DNA of 64,000 nt, taken from the NCBI GenBank assembly GCA_029216955.1, contig JANAVB010007000.1, positions 2,219,300 to 2,283,299 on the forward strand, given 5' to 3'. This document shows positions 1-12,000 of the stretch, piece by piece. Source of the DNA: Iris pallida (taxonomy: Eukaryota > Streptophyta > Magnoliopsida > Asparagales > Iridaceae). Under the pieces are notes generated by a model. The model saw only the letters and a program-made list of their open reading frames with translations, did no database searches and had not been told where the DNA came from. The translations under genes were made by a program, and so were the position numbers. Numbering within the stretch: position 1 is the stretch's first letter; the number at the start of each line of letters is the position of its first letter.

Positions 1-14
1 TATATATATATATA

Positions 15-153
15 CTTTTTTTTTGTGGTGTTCGGTCATCCTCACACGAGCCCGTGGCCACTGCCACCCAGTCGGCTTGTGCGGGAGTGGGGGCTCGACC
101 CCGGGTCTCCCCGCCGAGAGCCCCCCCTCCTGCCACTTACGCTAGGAGCGTCG

Positions 154-158
<5 letters not shown>
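15..158 (-). mobile_element. tRNA-derived SINE-like module between TA arrays
   Basis: Read on the minus strand, this GC-rich block shows the two internal RNA polymerase III promoter boxes of a tRNA-derived SINE: an A box (TAGCGTAAGTGG) and, about 45 nt further on, a B box (GGGTCGAGCCCC, against consensus GGTTCGANNCC). It ends in an A-rich tail (a run of 9 A after CACC). Both sides are TA dinucleotide repeats, so a target-site duplication cannot be distinguished. It does not fold as an intact tRNA gene. Family unknown. Confidence 0.5.

Positions 159-237
<79 letters not shown>
159..237. repeat. (TA)n microsatellite
   Basis: About 78 bases of uninterrupted TA dinucleotides directly follow the SINE-like block; a short TA run also opens the window at 1-14. 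Open reading frames across it (poly Tyr-Ile) are artefacts. Confidence 0.95.
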
Positions 238-239
<2 letters not shown>

Positions 240-244
240 CAAAA

Positions 245-408
245 ATGCCCTACTTTATATTCAGATCAAGGCGCAAAATTCCAAAGCCTTTACAAGTAAG
301 CGGAAAAAGACATAAAAAGTGCTATAAAGAAGGCGTCCTTCCCTCCTCAATCAAAAAGTCAGGAGAGCAAGGACTGCCAGAAGTCCTCTTGCCCGTCGTT
401 GCAGTATC
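245..408 (+). pseudogene. Left half of an exon-like ORF interrupted by the Sirevirus
   Basis: An open frame runs up to the 5-bp target site GTATC and continues in the same frame at 20849 on the other side of the Sirevirus, so the retrotransposon landed inside an open frame. The left half is Lys/Arg-rich and ends in a hydrophobic stretch (VLLPVVAV). I recognise no family. It may be a host-gene exon, or cargo or coding sequence of the older gypsy-type element whose 3' LTR lies at 21740. That one frame spans the junction is seen; that it was ever translated is inferred. Confidence 0.4.
404..408. repeat. Target-site duplication of the Sirevirus (left copy)
   Basis: GTATC immediately precedes the 5' LTR. 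The same five bases follow the 3' LTR at 20844-20848, which fixes both element ends. Confidence 0.9.
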
Positions 409-700
409 TGTTGACAAACAATCACAGTCAATCAAATATTGATAAAATTGACAATATGATACTTGTCATAATTCAATATGATACATCAAGACTGAACTCA
501 GTACAAGACGGACGACAGCTCGTACCTACAGCGTCCTATGTTTTGAGTCTGTATTTTTACTTTTCTTGAGTCTAGATAAATGTAAACTGAGTCGCACTGA
601 GTAGTTTGGGCCTATACCTATCTCTAAACCACAAACCAAAAGCTACACCAAAACCAAACTAGCCCATACAGCCTACTAGAACAATTCTGTCTTCTGGAGA

Positions 701-750
701 CAGAGTTCGGGCCGAACTCTGCCTCCACACAGAGTTCGGGCCGAATTCTG
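701..750. promoter_or_regulatory. Palindromic motifs in the LTR cis region
   Basis: A near-perfect 21-nt palindrome (701-721) is followed by a second copy (730-750). Related AGAATTC-NGGCCGAATTCTG versions lie at 826-846, in the 3' LTR near 20190-20240 and in the internal 3' region near 17785-17830. They sit just upstream of the TATA box. Palindrome-rich cis regions have been described for maize Sireviruses; a regulatory role here is inferred. Confidence 0.6.
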
Positions 751-865
751 TTCCCTAAATTACAGGACCCTAATTTTTCGGGTTTGTTGTATGTTAGTTG
801 TCCAACGGCCAAAAATTTGAATTCTTGACCCAGAATTCTGGCCGAATTCTGCCTATTGCTACTAG

Positions 866-874
866 TATAAATAG
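866..874 (+). promoter_or_regulatory. TATA box of the Sirevirus LTR promoter
   Basis: TATAAATAG is followed after about 30 bases by a CT-rich leader, as expected at the U3/R border. The same box is in the 3' LTR at 20355-20363. Confidence 0.7.
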
Positions 875-1350
875 GCCTTGAATTCTCTCATTTTCAATCA
901 TTCCAATCTTCTCTTCTCTTCTCTCTAAAGCCTTATACAAGCCTTACCCTTCTCATCTACTAGCCACAAGCTCCCTAAGCCTCAAAGTGCTCAGTGCTCT
1001 TCAGTTAGGAGTTTGTGCAAGAGTTCAAAAAGTTGCTTGAAAAATTCCAAGTATCGCCACTGCGATCTCTGTAAGAAGTTGACGTGCTCTTCTGAAGAAA
1101 AGGCACGGGGTGTAACTACTATTTCACAAACAGTAGATTTAATCCTGAGCTAGAGTTCTCAGGCCTGGACTAGTCCTCCATGAGAGAAACCAGGTTAAAA
1201 TCGGCTGTGTTTGCGTATGCTTTCTCGCTCTTTATAATTTCCGTATTTACTCTGATTATTTACCGTTGGTGAAAGAGTTTAGTTTTTAATTGGCTATTAT
1301 TGTCATAAACTCTATTCACCCCTTCTAGAGTTGCCTACTTGTTCTTCAAT

Positions 1351-1362
1351 TGGTATCAGAGC
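1351..1362 (+). promoter_or_regulatory. Primer-binding site (initiator tRNA-Met)
   Basis: TGGTATCAGAGC, two bases after the 5' LTR, is the classic complement of the 3' end of plant initiator tRNA-Met and starts minus-strand cDNA synthesis. Confidence 0.9.
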
Positions 1363-1402
1363 TCTGTTCTCTCAACAAGGACTAATATTCTATAGCTGAT
1401 CC

Positions 1403-2451
1403 ATGGCAACCACACAACCCATGTTTTCCAAACACGGTGAAGGGCAGTCCATTCATAGGCCTCCCCTATTTGATGGAACAAACTACACCTTTTGGAAAAC
1501 AAGGATGAGTTTTTATCTCAAATCGCTAGACTTCGACCTGTGGACCATTGTTACCGATGGTTACAAAAAGCCCGCCAGGATAGTTGTCAATGGTGATCTC
1601 GTCGAGAAACCCCACGACAAATATTCTGACGAGGAAAAGAAACAGACGAGTCTAGACGCTAGAGCCATTAATGCTTTATTTTGTACAATAGACAGGAATG
1701 AGTTTAACAGGGTCTCGATATACACCACCTCGTACGAAGTATGGAGACTTCTAGAAGTAACGCATGAAGGAACCACCCAAGTAAAGGAGTCGAAAATCAG
1801 TCGTCTCGCTCAAGAATATGAGGCGTTCAAGATGAAGCCAAATGAGATGATCACACAAATGTTTACAAGAATCCTCGACGTCATCAATCCTTATCATCTC
1901 TCGGCAAACAATATACAAATCACGAGAAGATCCGCAAGTTACTTAGGGGGCCACCGAAGATTTGGAACCCTAAGGTAACAGCTATCATAGAAGGCAATGA
2001 TCTCACCATAATGTCTATGGAGACCTTGATGGGAAAGCTGATGACTCACGAGCTTGACCTCAAAGACTTCGAAGAGCCGGCTCCAAAGGCAAAAGAGATT
2101 GCCCTAAAAGCTCATCGTCGAAGGGCTGATCCTGAAGAGACCGATGACGATAATTCTGAAGGTGATGATCAAGCTCTCCTTGTCCGCAACTTTAAGAAGT
2201 TCCTTTGCTTCAATCGAAGAAAAAAAGAACAATAAGAAGATGACGAGGAAGAACCAACATGCTATGGCTGCAAGAAGACTGGACACATCCGAAAAGACTG
2301 TCCATTCGCAAAGAAAAGCAACCGATATGAGAAGCCCTACAAGAAGTCTTCCTCAAAAAAATATGCCAACACTAGCATTTAGCATGAAAGCAAAGCTAGT
2401 GATTACGAGGAAGAAAAGGACTCCCCTCAAGATACCGCCAATATATGCCTA
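1403..2451 (+). pseudogene. gag: Sirevirus gag, N-terminal and first zinc-knuckle part (frameshifted)
   Basis: Capsid protein of the copia particle. The ATG at 1403 opens a typical copia Gag start (RPPLFDGTNYTFWKTRM, residues about 19-35). The capsid helices continue until a frameshift near 1920; the reading then passes to the frame open at 2011-2235 (LMTHELDLKDFEE). A further shift, near the A-rich run at 2220-2235, is needed to reach an intact CCHC zinc knuckle (CYGCKKTGHIRKDC, 2259-2300) that would bind the genomic RNA. At least two frameshifts mean no full product can be made. Confidence 0.82.
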
Positions 2452-3414
2452 ATGGCAACATCCGATAAGGTAACTAGCGAAACTCTCGATGACTTCACTT
2501 TTGATGAACTTGGCGGCGCATTCAATGATTTACTAAATGACCACAAGAAAGCCATTAGTAAATATAAATATGCCAAGGAGAAGATCAAAAGCTATGAAGT
2601 CGAAATTCAAAAACTCTCTTCTTTGCTTGATAATGTTAGAGACACTCCACCGATGGAAGTCACTAATGAGGTGTCTAAGCTTAACTTAAGTCTACATGAT
2701 GCCGAAGCACGTAATAAAAAGCAAACACGTGAGATCACAGCACTCAACACTGAGCTTGCTGAAGAAAAGAATAGACACAAGATTTCTATTGCTAAAATTG
2801 ATGGTTTGAATGCTAAGTGTAATGAAGTGCATGCTGTCTCTAAGAAATTAGATATTAGATTGGAAAAAGAGGTTGCTCAACCTCAAACACAATCACATAA
2901 GACACACACACAAAGCACAAGACTACTCAAAATAGTCAAACACATCATCTACATGCAGCACGTAAACATGCTTACATGTACACGCACTTCCATACAGCAC
3001 ACACCACATGCACATAGAAATTATTCTCATTATTCTACGGCTACACACAATCACCATGCTACACATAGATATAATCATCACCATGTTGCACATAGACATA
3101 ATCACCACCATGCTGCATATAGACATAACCATCATCCTGCTGCCACGTATAGTCACTATCCTGCTGTTCTACACCACTCTCACCATGCTATATATAGACA
3201 CCATTATCAACATGCTCCCAACACAAATAGGCATGCTACTTGTACCTATTGTGGAGTACATGGACACATCTCACCACAATATAGAATTAGGAGATTAGTA
3301 GATATAAATCTATATGCATGGGTGCCAAAGACTAACATTTCAGGACCCACAAGAACTTGGGTACCAAAGGTCACATCTACTCTTGATGTAGGTGGACCTT
3401 CCCTTCTCAACTAA
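2452..3414 (+). pseudogene. gag: Sirevirus gag, coiled-coil and His-rich C-terminal part
   Basis: A 320-codon open frame. Residues about 20-140 are charged and heptad-like, consistent with a coiled coil. Residues about 185-265 are a histidine-rich tandem repeat (units such as HRHNHHHAA). A second knuckle follows, with CX2CX4HX4 but Tyr in place of the last Cys (CTYCGVHGHISPQY). The protein then shows two WVPK motifs around 3319-3369, characteristic of Sirevirus Gag just ahead of the protease. The Cys to Tyr change is a G to A transition. The long knuckle-to-knuckle linker fits Sirevirus Gag; this degree of His enrichment is unusual. Confidence 0.75.
3020..3235 (+). repeat. Minisatellite coding for the His-rich segment of gag
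   Basis: Degenerate repeats of roughly 30 bp built on ACATAGACATAATCACCACC, about six to seven units, all in the frame of the gag ORF. Confidence 0.75.
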
Positions 3415-3415
3415 A

Positions 3416-3936
3416 AGCAAGTGGATTCTCGATAGTGGATGCTCACGACATATGACGGAAGACACAAATTTTTTGTATCACTATCGATGAAGAGGGAAGG
3501 GTATGTATCCTTCGTCAACAACTTAAGAGGATACATCATAGGTAATTGTACGATTGGTCATCCTCCTTCTCCTGTAATAAAGGATGTCTGCTTAGTGACC
3601 GAGTTAAAGCATAACCTGCTCAGCATAAATCACCTTACTGATCATGGATATGATATTAACTTTGGACAAAATAAATGCTATATTTATGATAGGTCAACGG
3701 GAGACATCGCTTTTGAAGGGATAAGAGAGGATAATATTTACATTTTCTATCTATCTAGAGATACTAACAGTGCAGGGAGACGCCTCTACACCCACAAGGA
3801 TGAGAGATTATTATGGCACCAGCGTCTTGGTCATACCAATATGGATACTATATCCAGGCTATCGACTAAGAAGCTAGTAAGAGGCTTGTCCGACATTCAT
3901 TCAAAAAGGACATGGCATGTGCCGAATGTGAGTTGA
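3416..3936 (+). pseudogene. pol: Sirevirus protease and GAG-pre-integrase domain (broken)
   Basis: The aspartic protease active site is readable as WILDSGCSRHM near 3425-3457 in one frame. A shift around 3470 passes to the frame open from 3439, which encodes the rest of the protease region and the GAG-pre-integrase domain (LLWHQRLGHTNMDTISRL, the HH part of the HHCC zinc site). A further shift near 3905 precedes the CC part. The protein would have cleaved Gag-Pol and anchored integrase to DNA; the frame breaks make it non-functional. Confidence 0.8.
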
Positions 3937-4984
3937 ATAAAGCAACCAAGTCTTCCTTTCATTCAATACACACTGTAAGTACTACTAGACCCTTGTAATT
4001 ACTTCACATGGACTTATTTAGTCCTAGTAGAGTAGCCAGTCTTGGTGGAAAACTCTATGCTTTTTGTTATAGTAGATAATTTTTCTAGATTCACTTGGGT
4101 TTTCTTTCTTACAAACAAAAGCGATGCTATTTCTGTTTTTAAATTTTTTGCTAAAAATGTTCAAAACGAAAAAGGCTACATGATCACTCGAATCCGAAGC
4201 GATCATGGAGGCGAATTCAAAATACTGATTTTGAAAAGTTTTGTGACTCAAATGATTTTGATCATGAGTTTTCTTGTCCTAAAACACCTCAATAAAATGG
4301 TGTTGTGGAACGGACGAATAGGACTCTTGGCGATATAGATTGAGTCATGTTGAATAAATTTTCACTTCCGAAATATTTTTGGGCTGAAGCTGTTAGTACA
4401 GCGTGCCATATTTTAAACAGGGTGCTTATTCGACCTATTACGAAGAAAACACCCTATGAGCTTTGGTTTGGTAGAACTACAAACGTTTCTTATTTAGAGT
4501 TCTCGGTTGTCGATGTTTTATCCTTAACACCAAAGACAACTTAGGCAAATTTGATGCCAAAGCTGACGTTGGTATTTTCCTTGGCTATGCTGCCAAGAGC
4601 AAGGGATATAGAGTGTTCAACAAACGCTCATTAATTATGGAAGAGTCTACCAACGTGACTTTTGATGAGGATAACAGTGCAGTAGCTACTCTCGACGATG
4701 ATGTTAAGCCTTCAACTTCTACGCCGATGAATACCACCACTGAAACCAATTCTCTGGAGGGCTTGCCCAAGAAATTCTCTTTCAAGCCGTCACATCCAAA
4801 AAACTTGGTAATATGTGAGGTTTCATGCGGAGTAAGTACTCGATCATCGTTAAGAGACTCCATTGCTAGCACTGCCTTCATTTCTCAAATTGAGCCTAAA
4901 ACTGTTTTAAAAGCTTTTAATGATGAATTTTGGATTTTCGCCATGCAAGAAGAACTCAACCAATTCGAGAGGAGCCAAGTCTAG
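3937..4984 (+). pseudogene. pol: Sirevirus integrase (nonsense and frameshift mutations)
   Basis: The DDE catalytic core can be followed across several frames: the first Asp in HMDLF near 4010, the second in RSDHGGEF (codon 4201-4203), and Glu in VVERTNR (codon 4308-4310). The residues themselves are intact. However, the conserved PQxNG just before the Glu has a TAA stop at 4293-4295 in place of Gln, and shifts separate the segments open at 4042, 4347 and 4613. The frame at 4613-4984 is the variable linker between integrase and RT, ending at a TAG (4982-4984) where Trp is expected. Confidence 0.78.
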
Positions 4985-5614
4985 GAACTTGTTCCTAGGC
5001 CAGTTAATCATTCGATTATTGGTACGAAATAGGTTTTTCATAACAAAGTAAATGATGATGGTTCAGTTACACGCAATAAAGCTCGTCTAGTAGCTCAAGG
5101 ATACAACCAAGAGGAAGGTATCGACTACGATGAGACGTATGCTCCTGTTGCAAGACTGGAATCCATTCGAATGCTTTGTGCATTTGCTAATTTTCAAAAA
5201 TTTAAATTGTTTCAAATAGATGTTAAAAGTGCTTTTCTGAATGGATTTATTAAGGAGGAAGTTTTTGTAAAACAACCCCCTGGTTTTGAAAATCATAAAT
5301 TTCTCGACCACGTTTTCAAGTTCAAGAAAGCGCTATATGGCCTCAAACAAGCCCCTAGAGCTTGGTATGAACGCCTAAGCAATTTCTTGCTAGATAAAGG
5401 TTTTTCAAAAGGAAAATTGACACTACACTGTTTATCAAAAGTTTTCAAAACACTATTCTTTTAGTGCAAATCTATGTCGATGATATCATATTTGGTTCTA
5501 CTAATGAAAATCTTTGTCAAGATTTCGCTAAGTGTATGCAGAACGAATTTGAGATGAGCATGATGGGGGAGCTCATCTACTTCCTTGGATTGTAAATCAA
5601 ACAAACTTCGCAAG
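4985..5614 (+). pseudogene. pol: Sirevirus reverse transcriptase, 5' part, cut by the LARD
   Basis: RT fingers and palm are recognisable (ARLVAQGYNQEEGIDYDET near 5090-5140; QIDVKSAFLNG near 5215; ALYGLKQAPRAWY near 5330). After a frameshift around 5410 the catalytic YVDD box follows at 5473-5484. TAG replaces the expected Trp at 5030-5032, and TAA replaces Gln at 5593-5595. Coding is cut at 5614 by the nested LARD and resumes at 16568. Confidence 0.85.
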
Positions 5615-6125
5615 TGTCACGACCCGCACCCATTTTTTTTTAAACGGATACGAGACATGTCCAAGCCAGCCTACGCCGCAGTATCGGCGGTAGAACGCTG
5701 TCACGGCCATGAAGATCAAAATCACAAATAATGCTCATTCACATAATTAATTTAACTTACAATGATCACAAGTTTTACATTTGTAGAAAAATATAAACTT
5801 GTACAAATAAATGAATGACTATAACTCAACTATCTAGCTAGTCTCTAGGCTTTTGCCTGCAAGTATTCCCATCACTCCCCAAGCTAAGTGAATCCATGGC
5901 TAACCTGAAAATGTTGGTTTCCAGTCAGGAATGGAACGAGCATAATTCACTGAATGCAATTTCAAATAAAGAAAATGACTATAAGACAAAGGTTAGACAT
6001 CAATCATGAGTTTGAAAATAAACAGGAAATACAGAAAACCAATAGTAATTAAATAGACACAAAATACTTTCCCCAACTGTTAGAAGTACCTTTGATATGT
6101 GATCAGTCTGGGCTACTACACCGCG

Positions 6126-6336
6126 AGGTCTACGAGATCTACTTGCATGAAAAATAAACACGGTCTACGAGATCTACTAGCAGAAATTAAACAATATCTA
6201 CGAGATCTATTGCATAAAAATAAATAATGTCTACGAGATCTATTGTATAAAAATAAACACGATATACGAGATCTACTGCATAAAAATAAACACGGTCTAC
6301 GAGATCTACTGTATGAAAATAAACACGGTCTACGGT
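6126..6336. repeat. 33-bp minisatellite in the left LARD LTR
   Basis: Six to seven units of about 33 bp built on GGTCTACGAGATCTACTGCA followed by TAAAAATAAACAC. The homologous array is at 13636-13846 in the other LTR, so it predates the insertion. Confidence 0.88.
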
Positions 6337-6666
6337 CGGATCACACATCCTTGGTACTTCTCATTCCCGACTCAACAATTTATAATAGAGTATAAAAAAT
6401 CACATAACCAATGACTAATTAATGAAATATAGTAAAGATCAATATCGAAATACAGACAATAAACTGTACTCGCCTGTGGTCCTCTGCTGGTGAAACCGAC
6501 AGTCTGAACTACTCAATGTGCCACAATAGTCAAAATCCGTACAACAGTCCCCGGAAGTTGAAATAAATATTACCAATATATTTAGAATAGTCAAATTAGC
6601 TAGGATTGCCTGTCCTTAAGTCCAATTCTGGACACAGGAGCAAAACGGTAATTTAGGGTCAAAACG

Positions 6667-7275
6667 GTGTCCGCCGTTGGACCCGTATTTGCACCAAAAA
6701 GTGTGCCAGAGTCAACGGTCTCTAAAGTCGTCAAACTACATGTCTACGGATCTAGTTTTTCGATACGAACCCAACCGTATGTCCAAAGTTGGATTCCGGT
6801 GGGCCGTGCACAAAATCGCCCGTTGAGTGGGACCGTGGGGCCCGCAAAACGACGTACGATTCAATTGTCTCAGAATTGGACCAAACTTGGCATACAGGAC
6901 CAAAAAAATGATACGGTCATGTTGGCGCAAGTTTCGCCTCGATCTAACGAGCATGGACAAAGTAATTGGGGAATTTGCATAGAGGCCGATACGGTGAATT
7001 TTGACGGATACGCATCAAATTCGTCGCGCACACACGACCAATTTGAATTCCGTCAAAGCCCACACTACCACGAAGCCGTTACACACCTTTCGATGCTTTC
7101 GGTTCGCGACCAAGTCGCCCGGAATGGCGGGACGCACGTCGTGTGGATGGATTTTTCTAGATTTTTAATATTTTCAAAACAGATTTTTCGTTACATTGGG
7201 AAGTCGATTTCTCGGTGTATAGCCATCGAAATTGACTTCCGTAAATTGGGTTCTGAAGCCCTAGGTATTGTCTAG
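6667..7275 (+). other. 202-codon ORF antisense to the LARD LTR transcript
   Basis: An ATG-to-stop frame of 202 codons, also open in the other LTR (14177-14785) and partly in the gypsy LTR at 63570-63993. It is antisense to element transcription, has no recognised domain, and is rich in Ser, Arg and Val. By eye the two LTR copies differ at about 17 amino acids and about nine silent sites, which does not indicate purifying selection. I regard it as a chance frame kept open by LTR conservation; an antisense product cannot be excluded. Confidence 0.3.
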
Positions 7276-7711
7276 GACTGCCTTTAATTATTTTTTGAAA
7301 ACTCCTAGCATGCAGATCCTAATATGCCTTCCAAGTTGGGTCTTTGGGACCTTTTATTCGTTCTGTTTTTACAGATTTTTTCGCGATGTTGGGTTCGATT
7401 TCTCGACAAAAATAATACTCGTCGTCGTAAACTAATTCAGGGATTGGGAAGAGGGTCATGTAGGCTCTACATAGGGTTTCGTAGATCGAAATTCGATCGA
7501 ATATCGAAGGAGAAAATAGGAAGGAAAGGGATACCTGCTGTTCGAGTCATAACAGAGCAAGGCTCTGTTTTCGGTCGGCCACGACGGCGTTGGCGGCGCT
7601 CCGGCGCTTGCGCGGCTGCGCGCGGCCGCGAGGGAGCCGCCCAGGGTGCTGGGGGTCGTGGAGATGTTGAGGGCGTAGGGTTTCGAACTCCTCCTCTCAG
7701 TTCGATCGAAT

Positions 7712-7720
7712 CTATTTATA
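7712..7720 (-). promoter_or_regulatory. TATA box in the left LARD LTR
   Basis: TATAAATAG on the minus strand at the border of TA-rich U3 and a GC-rich leader; repeated at 15222-15230. It fixes the direction of transcription and implies that R-U5 takes up about 2.1 kb of the LTR. Confidence 0.65.
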
Positions 7721-7859
7721 CGCGCTCGGCTAGTCGTCTGGAGTGTCGGGTTCATATGTACGCGGGGGTGCCCTCGTTTGTGGGAGCTGGGCTCAGCTTA
7801 GCACTGGCTATGCGGTTTGGGCCAGGTCATAGCTGCTGCTTTGCTCTCTCTCCTATATT

Positions 7860-8320
<461 letters not shown>

Positions 8321-9079
8321 CTTCAACATATATTCACGTACAAAATATAATAAAATATAATCTATATATATTATACCTTTATTAGATAATAATAATAATA
8401 ATATAACCAATAATAAAATATTATTATATAATAATAACCTCAATAATATCGATAATAGTAATAATAATAATAATAATAATAATTTCAATAAATCAATAAT
8501 GGTATATATACCATATTGCACAGTCTAAAAATTCTAAAATGTACCAGGCCCCTTTTCTACAAATATCATTGAATATTAATTAATAATGATATTTATAATA
8601 TTAAATTATGAATATTTATAAATAGTCATTAAATCATTAAACGGAATATAGCACACTCATACCAAATTCCATCAACACAATTGTCATTGGACGTGCCGCA
8701 TGACCTACATGGGCTTGGGCTCAGTTTGGGTCCAGTCCGGGCTACAATGGTATAACCGGTTCCCTAAAATTCAATAATATATAAATAATAAATAAATAAA
8801 TCTTCGGTAAGGGTTAAGTCACAACTTGGCCTGGTTTTCCTAGTTAGGACATCACTATGGCTCGGCCTTCCCTATCAGGGCTAGTACTCTAGTCAAAGCA
8901 CGCCATCGCACTATCCGTGCCACGATTCATAGTCGTCTTGCACTCAAATTCTTAACCATGGCTAAAATTATCTTCCGTAGTAATTAACTAAATAATTATT
9001 TATAAGACTCTAAAAATCACCATTTAACTCAAATAAATAAATAAAAATTATTATCAAAATTCCGGAAATAGGGGTTACA

Positions 9080-9093
9080 AATCTACCCACCTT
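9080..9093 (-). promoter_or_regulatory. Polypurine tract of the LARD
   Basis: On the minus strand AAGGTGGGTAGATT directly precedes the 3' LTR (TGTAAC), with GAGGACAAAATT some 10-20 bases further upstream. The gag-only element has the same arrangement at 58764-58795. Confidence 0.75.
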
Positions 9094-12000
9094 AAAATAA
9101 TTTTGTCCTCAAAATTCTAATTCATAACTATTCCTTAAATTCAAAGAAGGTCTACCCTAACCTTAATCTCCTCAAATTAATTAATCAAAAATATCTTATA
9201 ACCCTTTCTAGCCGTTTTATAACTACGATTACTCCGAGGACTTCTACCCACCTTTGGTCACACCACTCCCTCGGTGCTATGTCCCTACAGCCTTTTAATC
9301 ATCCAACTACTTGCTAAAATTTCTACAAATAGATATCTACTGCTTTTGGCCTCTATAATAATCTCCTATTTCTTAAACAACCCAAAATCTAACAAGCAAC
9401 AAATTTACACAAGTAGCTAAGAAATATTGGTAAATTCTAATGAGCATGACCATTCGTCGCTCTGCAGTAGGAGAAAAAATAGGAAAGAACGATCTAGAGT
9501 AAATATAAAATTTTACGTGCAGTAGAGAGTATCCAATGATGCGGACAGCAAGAAATTCTATGAGCCATTGACTTATTTGTTAGATTGGGCTATTCTAGTC
9601 CAGTCACTTGCTAAATTGAAGAACCCTTCGCTTCTTAGAGTGGCTTGCAATCCGTGCAATACAGAAGTTCCATTCTCGAAATTCTAAATAAGGTTCTATA
9701 ATAGAACGAAATTTGAGAAGTCAAGATCGTGATCTTTCTCGTGGTTATTTAAACACACGAGCAAGGGATAAAACGCAATACAACTTCGTATCACGACTTC
9801 CAGGTAGATAGAATATTGGTTGTGAATGACTTCACAATCTAAGAGGGGAGACTACATAATATGTATAGGGACCTATTTCAAATAGTTCGGTTTATAATCC
9901 AAATGTAGTGGTATGCATGGATGGGTTTTTATTGGGTCCCAATGGGTTCCTGATTGGACGTCAATCGTTGGTTAGATGAACCTCGGATTTCAGTCTCTAT
10001 TGGCTGGTCTAGTTTCCATTGGTAACCTATTACTGCTAGGTTAGGGTAATCCTAGAACAGTTTTCACCCAAGTGATTGAGCTAGATGGGCAGTCGGATTG
10101 GTTCGCTAGGTTCCTAAAGCCCAAAATGCATTTTCGGTGACTTCTGTATTTAATTAGCACGAGAAGACACAATTGAGTGGCACACTAGTGACATGTGCGT
10201 AGTGGGCTTCGAGTAGATCACAACCATATATTAGGTCGAAAGGTTCGAGTCGAGGTTGAGTCTCTATTTGTGGTCGGAAAGTATACTTGTATCATGGTAA
10301 GGGTTATATCTAGTCCCTTTTTACCTAAAAGCCGTACCATAAAATAGAGTGCAAGGAGACGTGTTTGAGTGGGACATGATATACCTAGATGAAGGTGAAC
10401 ACGTCTAGGCCTTGTATATGCAGTTTGTTGGAAGATAACAGCTGGTCTCGTGCTCCGAATATTAATGACACGGCCGGGGACACAAAATAATCTAAATGGA
10501 AAGTGGGAGTCCATAGGGCACTAACTATCATTATAATAAAAATTTATTCTAATCAATCGGTGATCCTCGTATATCCTAAAACTTTAGGAGGCTTACAGTC
10601 TACCCACCTTAGAATGTTAGGACATGGTCTTAGGAATGATGAGGTTAGAAGAATTCCAAAATCCGGATATTGTACCTCGACTCTTGTTAATAAAGAATAA
10701 GGCACGGCGTAATGGGATACGGTAGATATAAGTCAAGTCAAGGATCATTCCTCAATAAAGAGAAAACGAGTGTGTACAATAACACATGGTCGAAAAATAG
10801 AATAACCTACTCGTCCATAGTATACAAGAGTTGTCGACGGGGTAACCAACTCTAAGGCACATCATATGAAAAGATTTCTAACAACTGAGTCATAAATTTC
10901 TATTGTGTCAACCTGCCAGACTATCGTCACAAGAGTTGTAGTGATCGTGTATTACTGTTGACAACTGGTAGATCATAATATGACAGGGTATTTAAGCTAT
11001 GGTATTGGCTAAGCTAGTGACTGTGGTGTGCCAACACTAGTTAGGTCTTAATAATAAATTTTACATAACTAGAGTAATATTTGTTGGAAACCAATCTCGG
11101 GATGAGTGTCACGGTAAATGATTACCCTATTGTCCACTCATCTCATGTCTAACTGTGGGCTTCGGTCGAGGAAGGGTGGGTTCAAGGCTTGAGGGTTGCT
11201 AGTTAAGGTAAGCTTCCAGTAAATAATTAGAGACTCACAACATTTGGTTTCTTGAGAATAGATAGTCTCCTAAGTTGGCGTTCTGACTAAGGGTAAAACC
11301 CTAATCATTCTCAAATTCAGATGGCTCGAAAGTCTCAACAGTAGGGTCGATGGAAGAACGAGTAACTCAATCACATGACTGGCCGATGGTAGCTACACTT
11401 GTGCCTACAATTATCATAGCCATGGGAATACTCTGTATCTCTCTACCATCACGAGCATTCGTCTTTCCAAATCGGTGAAAGACAAAAACAATAAAGAGTT
11501 CAAAAAAAAATGTCACGGAATACAATTACGTGATTTCAAAGGCGAATGTATAATTCAAAAGGAATTGTCAATGCAGCCACGGATGAGATCCTAGAGACAT
11601 CTACCTCTCAATCCACGTAGGTTAATCAGACGGAGAGCGAACCGGGTGCACTACGGTTGATCAGACCGTAATACATCGATTCTGATTAGACAATATGTTA
11701 GTGGGCGTCCCCAGTAAACATATGTCTTGAATCAAGCTCGATAAAAGAGTAAGCTTGCAAAACTAGGCTGTGATAGCAACATTGGTCAAAATAGTCAAAT
11801 TACAAGTATACAAGATTTTTGAAAGAAGGCACAAGTAGTTCGAGTTTTGTGAGAATCAAAAATTTACCAGGTGTTCTTGCTTATATAGTCTTCCCACTAT
11901 CTTCCTATCCATAAAGCCTTGGTCGACTAATGGGTTATGGATCTCTAAATTCTATATTCTAGGTAAACCTATTGGCATCAATCAATTTCCTCGTCAATAG

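Larger units (their letters stand above)
409..1348 (+). repeat. Sirevirus 5' LTR
   Basis: 940 bp, matched along its length by 19898-20843. It begins TGTTGACA and ends TTCTTCA. It carries palindromic CAGAGTTCGG-GCCGAACTCTG motifs (701-721, 730-750), a TATA box (866-874) and a CT-rich leader. The tRNA-Met primer site follows two bases later. Confidence 0.92.

Noticed and set aside
15..158. tRNA gene
   Set aside because: A and B boxes are present, but no cloverleaf with acceptor pairing can be drawn. A SINE explains the A-rich tail better. The same holds for 26033-26140.
6126..6336. CRISPR-like array (regular 33-bp units)
   Set aside because: Units are contiguous and similar over their full length with no unique spacers, lie within a plant retrotransposon LTR, and recur at 13636-13846. 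It is a minisatellite.
7456..7755. 99-codon minus ORF in the LARD LTR, also open at 14966-15265
   Set aside because: It spans the TATA box and the GC-rich leader, has no recognised motif, and is likely open by chance in GC-rich sequence.
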